This document shows, piece after piece, positions 1 to 8,214 of a DNA stretch of 16,080 nucleotides. Numbering within the stretch: the stretch's first letter is position 1; every line of letters begins with the position of its first letter. The stretch spans positions 1 to 16,080 of the forward strand of contig CAOKUH010000023.1 of NCBI GenBank assembly GCA_948472605.1, written 5' to 3'. Position numbers and translations under genes: made by a program. This DNA comes from an uncultured Mycoplasmatota bacterium (GTDB lineage: Bacteria; Bacillota_I; Bacilli_A; RF39; UBA660). The notes beneath the pieces were generated by a model. It searched no databases. It was not told the DNA's origin and worked only from the letters and a program-made list of their open reading frames with translations.

Positions 1-706
1 TCGCCCATTTCTTCTTTTCATAACTATACCATTCACTTTTTAAATTAGCTTTAATTACCTTTCCACTATCATCTATCTCTACTGGGATTAAATTATCTGC
101 TAGTACTGGTTCTGCTCCATTTAATATTTCTTCTACATATCTTCCTGTTAAGGTGGCATTTAATACTACTTTTCCTATGAATGTCTTATTCATTGTTTCT
201 TCTGTTGCTGGTACACTCTCATCCATCCACAATCTTATACTATGACTTTTACTTTCATTTCCTTTTAATACTCCATTTAATAACATTCTTCCTTCTACTG
301 GATTATAGTCTCCTTTATCATATGTTGTATTTGTTTCTTCTAAGGTATTCAAAATTGACTTTTGTCCATTATCTATTGAGATAGCTATGTATTTACTATT
401 TAATCTATTCTCTACTTCCATCATTTCTAAACTAATATTATAACTTACTTCACTATTACATGTATTTTCTATTCTAAAATTATACGGCTCTAAGTTAGAG
501 GCTTCATTATCTGTTATGGGATAAGCATTTTTTAAATTGATTGCATCACTTTCATCAGTAAGCGTTAACTTTAAACAACCACTTGTTATGGTATTTATTC
601 CTTCTTGAGCTATATTTACATTCCATAACGCAAATGAAACTCCTATTAAGAAAGCTGTTATCGTTATTATGCTTATTCCTAAATATATCTTTTTTTCCTT
701 TGTCAT
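1..706 (-). CDS. Secreted/anchored surface protein, N-terminal part (runs off left edge)
   Basis: This reading frame is open from an ATG at 706 to the window edge (235 codons, no stop). The ATG is preceded by a good ribosome site, AGAGGTAG. Residues about 5-27 form one hydrophobic segment after a lysine-rich start (MTKEKK), which fits a signal peptide or membrane anchor. The mature part has the look of TasA/camelysin-like exported proteins: a FALW motif just after the hydrophobic segment, a SGCLKLTLTD stretch, then beta-rich, threonine- and asparagine-rich sequence with only two cysteines (SGCLKL and IENTCNS). The last visible residues (SEWYSYEKKKWA) resemble the start of a C-terminal domain I associate with large surface proteins of uncultured gut Bacilli, but that is from memory. 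Function unknown; adhesion or matrix is a guess. It follows topA but is separated by 187 bases, so it probably has its own promoter. Confidence 0.75.
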   Translation of the reverse strand, partial: MTKEKKIYLGISIITITAFLIGVSFALWNVNIAQEGINTITSGCLKLTLTDESDAINLKNAYPITDNEASNLEPYNFRIENTCNSEVSYNISLEMMEVENRLNSKYIAISIDNGQKSILNTLEETNTTYDKGDYNPVEGRMLLNGVLKGNESKSHSIRLWMDESVPATEETMNKTFIGKVVLNATLTGRYVEEILNGAEPVLADNLIPVEIDDSGKVIKANLKSEWYSYEKKKWA

Positions 707-777
707 AATACTACCTCTTTCTTAAATATCTTATAAATCAGTTATTGGCAAATTCATTTTTGATAACAATAAAACGG

Positions 778-796
778 CTTTAAGAACTACTTAAAG
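778..796 (-). repeat. Perfect 7-bp inverted repeat in the leader of the surface-protein gene
   Basis: CTTTAAG (778-784) and CTTAAAG (790-796) are exact reverse complements around a 5-base loop. The repeat lies about 70 bases upstream of the ATG at 706. There is no T-run after it on either strand, so it is not a terminator; it could be an operator or an mRNA 5' hairpin. A promoter-like TATGATAAA lies further upstream on the minus strand at about 830. Confidence 0.4.
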
Positions 797-893
797 ATAC
801 TCTCTTTACTATTATTTACTATATTTAGTTTATCATACGCATATTGCAAAACGCAATGCATTAATGAAAATAAAAAAAAAGAAAAATAACAAA

Positions 894-2921
894 TCATTCT
901 TCTTTTTCATAATCACAATTCATACAGACAATTTTATCTTTTTTTTCAACTAATAAATTATTACATTTTGGGCATTTATCTCCTGTTGGTTTATACCATG
1001 AAGCAAAATCGCATTTTGGATAATTTGAACAACCATAGAAGAACTTACCTTTTCTAGTTCTTTTTTCTAATATTTTACCATCACATTTTGGACAATCAGC
1101 AAGTTCAATATTTTGTTTTTCTTCCTTTTTTATATACTTACAAGTTGGATAATTTGAACAGGCTATAAATTTACCATATCGTCCATTACGAATAACTAAA
1201 TCACTTCCACATTCAGGACATAACTCTCCTGTCTTTTCTGCTTCTTTTTTCTCCATTTTGGTAAACGCCTCTTCAACCATTGGCTCAAATTTATCATAAA
1301 ATTCATGTAATATTTTTATATTATCAGCATCATTTTCTGCTATCTTATCTAAATCTGTTTCCATGGCACTTGTATATTCAACATTTACAATATCAGAGAA
1401 AAATTCTTGTAACTTATCTGTCGTTTCAATACCAACCTCAGTTGGCACAAATTTTTTATCATCAATCAAAACATACCCACGATCTTTAATAGTTGATAAA
1501 ATAGTGGAATAAGTACTAGGTCTTCCTATTCCCAAGTTTTCAAGTTCTTTAATCAAACTACTTTCAGTATATCTAGGAAGTGGTTTAGTGAAATGCTGTT
1601 CTTTTAAAATGGCGTTTGCAATAATGGTATTACTTTTATAATTCTTAAAATCTGGTAAAATGGTATCCGTTTGTTCTTCATAAGCGGCGTATACTTTTAA
1701 ATAACCATCAAATTTTAAAATACTACCTGTTGTTTTAAATGTATAGCCGTTGTTTTCTAAAATTACAGAGGTAGTTAAGAATTTAGCACTAGCCATTAAA
1801 GATGATAAAGCTCTTATATATATTAAATTATATAGTTTATATTCGTCATTACTTAAATATTTTTTTACACTTTCTGGTGTACGATAAATACTAGTAGGTC
1901 TAATTCCTTCATGAGCATCTTGCATATTTTTATCTTTTTTAGACACTTTAACGCTACCAATATATTCTGGTCCATAATTCTTTTTTATATATTCATATGT
2001 TTCAGCAACAAAGACATTTGACACACGTTCTGAGTCAGTACGCATGTAGGTAATAAGTCCAACAGTTTCACTACCTATATCTACACCTTCATAAAGTTTT
2101 TGAGCAATTCTCATTGTTTTTGAGGGAGCAAAATTTATTTTATTAGCTGCCATTCTTTGAAGTGTTGATGTTTTAAATACTGGCTTAGCATTTTTAGCAG
2201 TATCATTTTGTTTTATATCATCCAATTTAAAAGCATTAGAAAGTTTATCTAAAATTTCATTGGCTTCTATTTCGCTACCAATTTCAATTTTTTTACCATG
2301 ATATTTTTCTAAATCCGCTTTAAAGTCTTTAAAGTCTGCTGTGATTGTCCAATATTCTGTAGGTATAAAAGCTTCTATTTCTCTTTCACGATCAACTATT
2401 AATTTTAGAGCTACACTTTGAACACGACCAGCACTTTTACCTCCAGTTTTTGATTGCATTAACTTACTTAATCTGAATCCTATAATCCGATCTAAAATTC
2501 TTCTGGTTTCTTGACTTTTAACAAGATTATCATCAATTTTACGAGGGTTATTTATTGCTTCTATTACAACATCCTTGGTGATTTCATTAAATACTACTCT
2601 ACTATAATTATCATTTATATCTAAAGCATCTTTTAAATGCCAAGATATAGCTTCTCCTTCACGATCTGGGTCTGTTGCTAGATATATAAATTCTGAGTTT
2701 AAAACATCTTTTTTTAAAGCATTAATGTCTTTGGTTTTTCCTTTTATTGGAATATAATTAGGTTTAAAATCATTATCAATATCAACACCTAAACCAAATT
2801 TGCCACTAGTTGCTAAATCTCTTATATGTCCTTTACTAGAAACTACTTTGTAATCACTGCCTAAATATTTTTCAATTGTTTTACTCTTAGCTGGTGATTC
2901 CACAATAACTAATTTTTTCAT
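894..2921 (-). CDS. topA: DNA topoisomerase I (type IA)
   Basis: The product relaxes negatively supercoiled DNA by cutting and resealing one strand. The 675-residue protein has the full bacterial layout. A Toprim domain comes first (VIVESPAKS at 5-13; TDPDREGE at 83-90 carries the metal-binding aspartates). The cleavage-religation core has the catalytic tyrosine Y292 in GLITYMRTDS. The C-terminus has two complete four-cysteine zinc ribbons (CPECG...CSNYPTC, CPKCDG...CSNYPKC) and a shorter third one (CPKCNN...CMNC). I place the start at the second ATG (2921): MKKLVIVESPAKS is where family members begin, and AGAAAGGAT sits correctly before it; the first in-frame ATG (2939) adds six residues that overlap this site. 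It is the last gene of the rbgA-rnhB-LTA synthase-topA run, 51 bases after its neighbour. The gene ends in TGA at the expected length. Confidence 0.97.
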   Translation of the reverse strand: MKKLVIVESPAKSKTIEKYLGSDYKVVSSKGHIRDLATSGKFGLGVDIDNDFKPNYIPIKGKTKDINALKKDVLNSEFIYLATDPDREGEAISWHLKDALDINDNYSRVVFNEITKDVVIEAINNPRKIDDNLVKSQETRRILDRIIGFRLSKLMQSKTGGKSAGRVQSVALKLIVDREREIEAFIPTEYWTITADFKDFKADLEKYHGKKIEIGSEIEANEILDKLSNAFKLDDIKQNDTAKNAKPVFKTSTLQRMAANKINFAPSKTMRIAQKLYEGVDIGSETVGLITYMRTDSERVSNVFVAETYEYIKKNYGPEYIGSVKVSKKDKNMQDAHEGIRPTSIYRTPESVKKYLSNDEYKLYNLIYIRALSSLMASAKFLTTSVILENNGYTFKTTGSILKFDGYLKVYAAYEEQTDTILPDFKNYKSNTIIANAILKEQHFTKPLPRYTESSLIKELENLGIGRPSTYSTILSTIKDRGYVLIDDKKFVPTEVGIETTDKLQEFFSDIVNVEYTSAMETDLDKIAENDADNIKILHEFYDKFEPMVEEAFTKMEKKEAEKTGELCPECGSDLVIRNGRYGKFIACSNYPTCKYIKKEEKQNIELADCPKCDGKILEKRTRKGKFFYGCSNYPKCDFASWYKPTGDKCPKCNNLLVEKKDKIVCMNCDYEKEE

Positions 2922-2972
2922 ATTAATCCTTTCTTTCATTTTTTATATCATCAGATAACAAATTTTCATTTT

Positions 2973-4964
2973 CTATTTTTTTAATCCCTCATCTAAATAT
3001 GTAAAATAATTGGATGTTATGGCTAAATTACTCATTTTTATCATATTATTTATTTCTTTATTAAAAGCTATTATTTCTTCATTTGTATACTTTTCATCTC
3101 CAAAATAGGTAATACTTCCTTTAGTTGCATCATAATAAGCAATATTATTTTCCCAAGAACCATCAGCAAATATTACTTTATTTGTCGAAGAATTTATATA
3201 TTTATCATTTAAAACATCTTCTCCAATATATAATCTTGGATCATAATCTAAATCAAATAAATTAGCGATAGTTGGAAGAATATTTAGGTAACTGGTATAC
3301 ATATTAAATGTTTCTGCTTCCATTTCACTATTATAAATAACAAATGGAGTTTTATCAATATTATTTCTTTCTAAAGATTTTGGCAAGACAGATTCTATAT
3401 CATTTTCATTTAGAGCATATGGATAATGATCTCCAGATAAAACAATAACTGTATCTTTCAGTATATCTTTTTCTTCTAATATATTTAATAATCGTTCTAA
3501 AGCTAAATCTAATTCTTTTAGTTTTGACATATAGCGTTTAGTTCCCATGTTATATTCTGTATCTTTAAATAAGTCAATATGTTTATCTCCTAATAAACTT
3601 GAACTATAATATGGATTATGAGAAGTTACAGTAGTCATAAATGCCATAAAAGGATTAGTTGTATCAATATGTTCAAAAGCTTTTTCCATTAATTGTATGT
3701 CACTTGGCCATTCCCCATAGTCTAATTTATAAGATATTCCCAAATCTTTAACTCCATAATAAGCACTACTTCCCATATTTTTATGAATTGTAGAACGATA
3801 GTAAAAAGTTTCATCATAATTATGATATGAGGAAGTTTTATATCCTGCTTTATTAAATAAACCAAATATACTTTCAAAATATTCATTATTTTTATAGACA
3901 TTTGGGGTACAAGTATTATAAATACTAAATAAACTTAGCATCTCACTCATTTCATTATTAATTGTTGCACAAGTATTTCTCGGAGAATAATTATTAGTAA
4001 AGCTTAATCCTTCTGAATACATTTTATAAAAAGTTGGATAATATTCAGGATTAATAAATATTTCATTAACACTTTCCATTAGGATAACTATTAAATTTTT
4101 TCCTTCAAACATTCCTGTATAATCATTTTTAGGAGTTATTTCTCGGTTCATAAAATAACTATTTAAAGTCTTATATGTTTTATTTGTTGTTTCACTATCT
4201 AATTTTATCCAATTATCATCATTAATTTCTCTAGCATAATTATATTCTATTAAGGGCTGATCTTTATTAGTTCCAAAATCGATAAATTCATCTTCTTGTT
4301 TGATAATCATTGATTTTAAATCTAATAAACCAAACATACTTGTTCCAAACTGGTTAACACTTACATTAGTATTAGTAGGATTTTTAAATAAATCTTTTGG
4401 GGTTTCTACTTGCAAAGAGTTATGCATAAAGCTAAAATTTAATGTTCCTATGTATAAGATACTTAATATAAAAACACTAATTAAACTTATAACCAAGGGC
4501 TTTTGATGTTTTATTATTATGCTTTTTAAATCATTATCTGGTAATTTAAATAATCTTTTTTCAAAATATAATTTATAAATTATATATAAAATGAAGGGAA
4601 TTGTTATAAGCCAAAAATATATTTTAAATGAAGCAAAATAAACACTTATAAATTCTTCTACTGCACCTAATTGACTACTTGACTTGATTGATACATAAAC
4701 TCCTAAAAAGTTTTCAAATCCAGCTTGTAAAATAGCATAAAACATTAATACAAACATTAGGATAATGCTAATTATTTTACCTATTTTTTCTTTTATAAAA
4801 AGTAGTATTATGCTTATAAATAGAGCAATAATATTAGAACTTATAAATATTCTAAAAACCGCCCAATCAAATATAGGGATATTAGATACTAAACGAAATA
4901 TGATTTCAATCATAAATAAAGAAATAAAAAATGATATATAATTTTTAAACAATTTGTTTGTCAT
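2973..4964 (-). CDS. LTA synthase family membrane phosphotransferase (sulfatase fold)
   Basis: The protein (663 residues) is close in length to staphylococcal LtaS. It has the same plan: about five membrane helices in the first 180 residues, then a large extracellular alkaline-phosphatase/sulfatase-fold domain. The expected catalytic set is visible: E297 in VILMESV (metal), T334 in NTCATINNE (candidate nucleophile by position), R390 in YDETFYYR, a histidine in TSHNPYY, and the metal pair in LSGDHYPY. Enzymes of this family move glycerol-phosphate from phosphatidylglycerol onto lipoteichoic acid or onto related envelope polymers; which substrate applies here cannot be read from sequence. The ATG at 4964 follows AAAGGTG by nine bases and is preferred over the GTG at 4976. 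It overlaps the end of rnhB by 20 bases, so the two are probably translationally coupled. Confidence 0.9.
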   Translation of the reverse strand: MTNKLFKNYISFFISLFMIEIIFRLVSNIPIFDWAVFRIFISSNIIALFISIILLFIKEKIGKIISIILMFVLMFYAILQAGFENFLGVYVSIKSSSQLGAVEEFISVYFASFKIYFWLITIPFILYIIYKLYFEKRLFKLPDNDLKSIIIKHQKPLVISLISVFILSILYIGTLNFSFMHNSLQVETPKDLFKNPTNTNVSVNQFGTSMFGLLDLKSMIIKQEDEFIDFGTNKDQPLIEYNYAREINDDNWIKLDSETTNKTYKTLNSYFMNREITPKNDYTGMFEGKNLIVILMESVNEIFINPEYYPTFYKMYSEGLSFTNNYSPRNTCATINNEMSEMLSLFSIYNTCTPNVYKNNEYFESIFGLFNKAGYKTSSYHNYDETFYYRSTIHKNMGSSAYYGVKDLGISYKLDYGEWPSDIQLMEKAFEHIDTTNPFMAFMTTVTSHNPYYSSSLLGDKHIDLFKDTEYNMGTKRYMSKLKELDLALERLLNILEEKDILKDTVIVLSGDHYPYALNENDIESVLPKSLERNNIDKTPFVIYNSEMEAETFNMYTSYLNILPTIANLFDLDYDPRLYIGEDVLNDKYINSSTNKVIFADGSWENNIAYYDATKGSITYFGDEKYTNEEIIAFNKEINNMIKMSNLAITSNYFTYLDEGLKK

Positions 4965-5595
4965 TTTCTTTTTCACCTTTTTCTATTAAATCACGAACTG
5001 GCTTATATGTAAATCGATAATTATCTAAAGGCCCATACTTTTCTAGGCATTCTAAATGTAGTTTTGTAGGATAGCCTTTATGTTTATCAAAATGGTAATT
5101 TGGATATTTTTTATGAAGTTCATACATCATTTCATCACGTGTAACTTTAGCAATTACACTTGCTGCAGCAATAGATAAAGATAAGGAATCCCCATGAATA
5201 ATACTAGTAGATGGCATTTCTAAGTTTAATTTCATAGCATCTATTAGAACATGTTCAGGTTTTATATCTAGATTGCTTATTGCTTCATACATCGCTAGTT
5301 TACTAGCTTCATAAATATTTATTTCGTCTATTTTTTTAGGAGAGATAATACCAATTCCAATTGAGATAGCATCATGCATTATAATTTTATAAAATTCATT
5401 TCGTTTTTTTTCACTTAATTTTTTAGAATCAGTTAATCCATTTAGTTTATAATTTACAGGTAATATTACAGCAGAGGCAACAACAGGCCCAACTAATGGT
5501 CCTCTACCTACTTCATCTACTCCTGCTATTAAAGTTATATTCTTTTTATATAAATCTTTTTCATATTTTAATAAATCTTCTTCTGTCTTTACCAC
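4945..5595 (-). CDS. rnhB: Ribonuclease HII
   Basis: The product cuts the RNA strand of RNA-DNA hybrids and removes single ribonucleotides from DNA. The acidic active site is intact: D27-E28 in GVDEVGRGP, D119 in VLIDAM, and D154 in KVTRD. The GLTDSKKL and AAASVIAKV motifs are typical of type 2 enzymes. The 216-residue length is slightly below that of Bacillus RNase HII. I chose a GTG start at 5595 because AGAAGG lies seven bases before it, whereas the in-frame ATG at 5616 has no ribosome site. The extra seven residues from 5616 would lie outside the conserved region. The gene sits 100 bases after rbgA, the same neighbour as in Bacillus, and overlaps the LTA-synthase-like gene downstream. Confidence 0.94.
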   Translation of the reverse strand: MVKTEEDLLKYEKDLYKKNITLIAGVDEVGRGPLVGPVVASAVILPVNYKLNGLTDSKKLSEKKRNEFYKIIMHDAISIGIGIISPKKIDEINIYEASKLAMYEAISNLDIKPEHVLIDAMKLNLEMPSTSIIHGDSLSLSIAAASVIAKVTRDEMMYELHKKYPNYHFDKHKGYPTKLHLECLEKYGPLDNYRFTYKPVRDLIEKGEKENDKQIV

Positions 5596-5696
5596 TTTTA
5601 CACCTTCTTTTAACATATTAACATATTTTTAATATTTTTAGAACAGAATAAAAAAGCAAATATTTAATTTACTTTCTATTTATTAATATGGCATAT

Positions 5697-6566
5697 TTAC
5701 CTATCAAAAGTAATACCTTTAACGTATTCAAGTTTTAAATCATTAATTATTTTTTTACTTACTCTATCATAATCAACTTCGCCATTTTTTATTGCCCCCA
5801 TATTTTTACCTATTATTTCATAAGCAAGTTCTATATCATCAATATTATTAAGTTTATATCTTTCTTTTAGAATATCTGGATAATATTCTTTTAACATTCT
5901 TAAAATATACACCGCTACATCATCGAGTGGTAATACCTCTTCTTTGATGCTTGATAAAGAAGCTAGATTGTAGGCAATATTTTCGTTATTTATTTTGGGC
6001 CACAAGATACCTGGTGTATCTAATAATGAAATATTGTATGGAGTTTTTAACCATTTTACTTCTTTTGTAACTCCAGGAATATTCCCAACATCTGTAACGT
6101 GCTTGTTTGCTAATTTATTTATAAGAGTACTTTTGCCAACATTAGGAATACCAATAACTAAGGCTTTTATATCTTTTTCTTTCATGCCTTTTTCTTCTCG
6201 TTTTTCTTGAACAGAATCCATAATTTTATATGTTTCATCAATGATTTTTTTATAATCTTCATCATTATTTAAATTAACAAGAATTACTTTGCTTCCTAAA
6301 TTTTCATAGTATTTAATCCATTTTTGTGTGACTTTTAAATCACATAAGTCTTTTTTAGTCATAATAACTATTTTTGGTTTGTTTCTTATTAAATCATATA
6401 CATCCTTTATTTTTGATGAATATGGCATTCTAGCATCAATAAGTTCATAAACTACATCTATAAGATTGTATTTTTCACTTATTAGCCTTCTAGTTTTTGC
6501 CATGTGTCCAGGATACCAGTTGATTACACTTTTATGCAACCCCCCCTGTGTTTCATTATTATTCAT
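5697..6566 (-). CDS. rbgA: Ribosome biogenesis GTPase RbgA (YlqF)
   Basis: RbgA is a GTPase needed for late assembly of the 50S subunit. The 289-residue protein has the circularly permuted G-motif order of this family: TKKD (G4, 70-73) comes before GIPNVGKST (G1, 139-147), PGVTKE (G2, about 164-169) and DTPG (G3, 183-186). The family signature INWYPGHMAK lies at 15-24. The start at 6566 has a good site, AAAGGAG. Compared with Bacillus RbgA, where the conserved block begins almost at residue 1, there is an extra 14-residue N-terminus (MNNNETQGGLHKSV), and its codons contain a run of seven G (6540-6546 on the complementary strand). This gene directly adjoins the inferred end of the mobile element, so the extension may be a product of the insertion. 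It is first in the rbgA-rnhB-topA cluster. Confidence 0.95.
   Translation of the reverse strand: MNNNETQGGLHKSVINWYPGHMAKTRRLISEKYNLIDVVYELIDARMPYSSKIKDVYDLIRNKPKIVIMTKKDLCDLKVTQKWIKYYENLGSKVILVNLNNDEDYKKIIDETYKIMDSVQEKREEKGMKEKDIKALVIGIPNVGKSTLINKLANKHVTDVGNIPGVTKEVKWLKTPYNISLLDTPGILWPKINNENIAYNLASLSSIKEEVLPLDDVAVYILRMLKEYYPDILKERYKLNNIDDIELAYEIIGKNMGAIKNGEVDYDRVSKKIINDLKLEYVKGITFDR
6540..6546 (-). repeat. Seven-G homopolymer inside the rbgA start region
   Basis: Seven C on the plus strand (seven G in the mRNA) cover codons 7-9 of rbgA (CAG GGG GGG). In so AT-rich a sequence this is the only such run I noticed. A one-base slip would shift the frame before the conserved GTPase domain. Confidence 0.8.
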
Positions 6567-6626
6567 TAAAATCTACTCCTTTCACACCATTTTTTTATAA
6601 CAAAATTCAAGTGTTTTTCCTTATAT

Positions 6627-6635
6627 ATTATACCA
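6627..6635 (-). promoter_or_regulatory. Extended -10 promoter for the rbgA cluster, on the recombinase stop codon
   Basis: Read on the minus strand the sequence is TGGTATAAT, a perfect -10 hexamer with the TGn extension. It overlaps the last codons and TAA stop of the recombinase gene ending at 6628. No good -35 box sits 17 bases upstream, which is tolerated for extended -10 promoters. It lies about 60 bases before the rbgA ATG and is the only convincing promoter seen for the rbgA-rnhB-LTA synthase-topA run. Confidence 0.6.
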
Positions 6636-8214
6636 CATCATTTTGACTTTTCAGATACCTTTCTGCTAATTTATATTGATCGTTATATCTAAATATTATA
6701 TCTACACCTTTTTCATCATTAACAATTATGTTTTCAATAAAACTATCTACAATATTTCTATCAATCACTTCTATTCTTCCAATTTTTTTGAATTGATTTA
6801 GCCAATCTAAATTATATGAATTTATTTTACTTTTGTTTAAATTCTCTTTTTCTAAATTTAGTTTATTTATCTCATATAAATATTTTTGCTTAAATTCATC
6901 ATAGTCTTCTTCAGAAATAAAGTCACATTTATAATCTTTTTTTAATTCATCTAATAATCTTTTGTATTTTTCTAATTCCTTATTTATTTCATTTAGTCTA
7001 ATTTCTTTTAATTCCGAATTATATTCAATTTTTGAAAATGATATTGTGTCGTCTATCTTTGCTCCTATGTCACATACCAAATCTATATGTTGATTTAATG
7101 TTTCTAAAACAACCTCATCAAGTTCTTTTTCTTGAATATAATGCTTATTACATTTTCTAGTATTATAATAGGTGCTACAGTAATAATATACCTTTTGCCT
7201 GTGATTTTTCATTTTTGTTTTTCTATATAAATTTGCACCACACTCGGAACATTTTAAAAAGCCAGTATATTTATAAAATTTACCATTTTTATTTACTCTA
7301 ACATTTCTATTATATAATATATTTTGCACTTGATTAAAAACTTCTTCTTTAATAATAGCATTGTGTCTTTCTTTTGAAACGACCCACTCATCTTCTGCAA
7401 CTCTTACCATATTATGTGTTTTATGACTTATTCTAGTCCTTTTACATTGAACAAGTGAGCCAATATATGTTTTATTTTGTAATATTGTATCAAGCATTTT
7501 TGTATTCCATTTATAACTAATTCTACTAACTTTTATGTCATACTTTTCCTTTAAATATACACTAGGTGTCAAAATATTGTTATTTGTTAATTCTTCTACT
7601 ATTTCTTGTTTACTCTTTCCCTTTAAAGCCAAGTCAAAAATTCTTTTTACAATAATAGCAGCGTCCTTATCAATAATAAGTTTATGAACATTATCTGGAT
7701 CTTTTAAATAACCAAAAGGAGCAGTTTTTCCGATGAAATTACCGGACTTTTTACTTGCTTTAAGTGATGAACGCATTTTCTTTGATGAATCTTTAGAATA
7801 ACTTTCATTCATAAGATTTTTAAATGGTATTTCTAGCGAATCCATTACATTAGGATTTTTAAAAGAATCTACATTATCATTTACTGAAATAAATCTTAAA
7901 CCATATTCTGGTACTATTTCATCAATAAAATTTCCTACCTCTATATAATTTCTTCCTAATCTTGATAAATCCTTTACTATAATACCATTTATTTTTTTCT
8001 TTTTTATATCATTTAGCATTCTTTTATATGCTGGTCTATTAAAATCAGTACCAGTATATCCATCATCAACATAGTCTTTATAGATAATTATATCATTCTT
8101 GTCAACTAGGTAATCATCTATTAGTTTCTTTTGATTAACAACACTATTTGATTCTTCTTCTCCTTTTTCATCAAATGAACGCCTGCGATATATTCCTAAT
8201 GTCCACTTTTTCAT
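6628..8214 (-). CDS. Large serine recombinase, first of tandem pair (element end)
   Basis: This 528-residue protein is a TnpX/TndX-type site-specific recombinase that excises and integrates the element through a phosphoserine link to DNA. The N-terminal resolvase domain (about 1-150) has Y9-RRR-S13, with S13 the likely catalytic serine. It also has DGYTGTDFNRP (51-61) and KDLSRLGRN (81-89) with the active-site arginines. The recombinase DNA-binding domain follows, then a zinc ribbon (LKCSECG ... YYCSTYY...KC) and a lysine/glutamate-rich coiled coil near residues 410-480. The start at 8214 has GGAG nine bases upstream. Its first 44 bases overlap the end of the upstream recombinase gene, implying coupled, roughly balanced expression. 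The two proteins share the same domain plan but are clearly diverged, so they may act as a heteromeric pair. Its stop codon overlaps the promoter of rbgA. Confidence 0.93.
   Translation of the reverse strand: MKKWTLGIYRRRSFDEKGEEESNSVVNQKKLIDDYLVDKNDIIIYKDYVDDGYTGTDFNRPAYKRMLNDIKKKKINGIIVKDLSRLGRNYIEVGNFIDEIVPEYGLRFISVNDNVDSFKNPNVMDSLEIPFKNLMNESYSKDSSKKMRSSLKASKKSGNFIGKTAPFGYLKDPDNVHKLIIDKDAAIIVKRIFDLALKGKSKQEIVEELTNNNILTPSVYLKEKYDIKVSRISYKWNTKMLDTILQNKTYIGSLVQCKRTRISHKTHNMVRVAEDEWVVSKERHNAIIKEEVFNQVQNILYNRNVRVNKNGKFYKYTGFLKCSECGANLYRKTKMKNHRQKVYYYCSTYYNTRKCNKHYIQEKELDEVVLETLNQHIDLVCDIGAKIDDTISFSKIEYNSELKEIRLNEINKELEKYKRLLDELKKDYKCDFISEEDYDEFKQKYLYEINKLNLEKENLNKSKINSYNLDWLNQFKKIGRIEVIDRNIVDSFIENIIVNDEKGVDIIFRYNDQYKLAERYLKSQNDVV

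Noticed and set aside
840..900. Possible terminator after topA (long T-rich run and GCATTGC/GCAATATGC near-repeat)
   Set aside because: The T-run precedes rather than follows the only GC-bearing stem on the minus strand, and the stem is short with a bulge.
894..2921. Mycoplasma-type code (TGA as tryptophan)
   Set aside because: topA and the response regulator end in TGA exactly where the families end, tryptophan is written TGG, and no gene has internal TGA.
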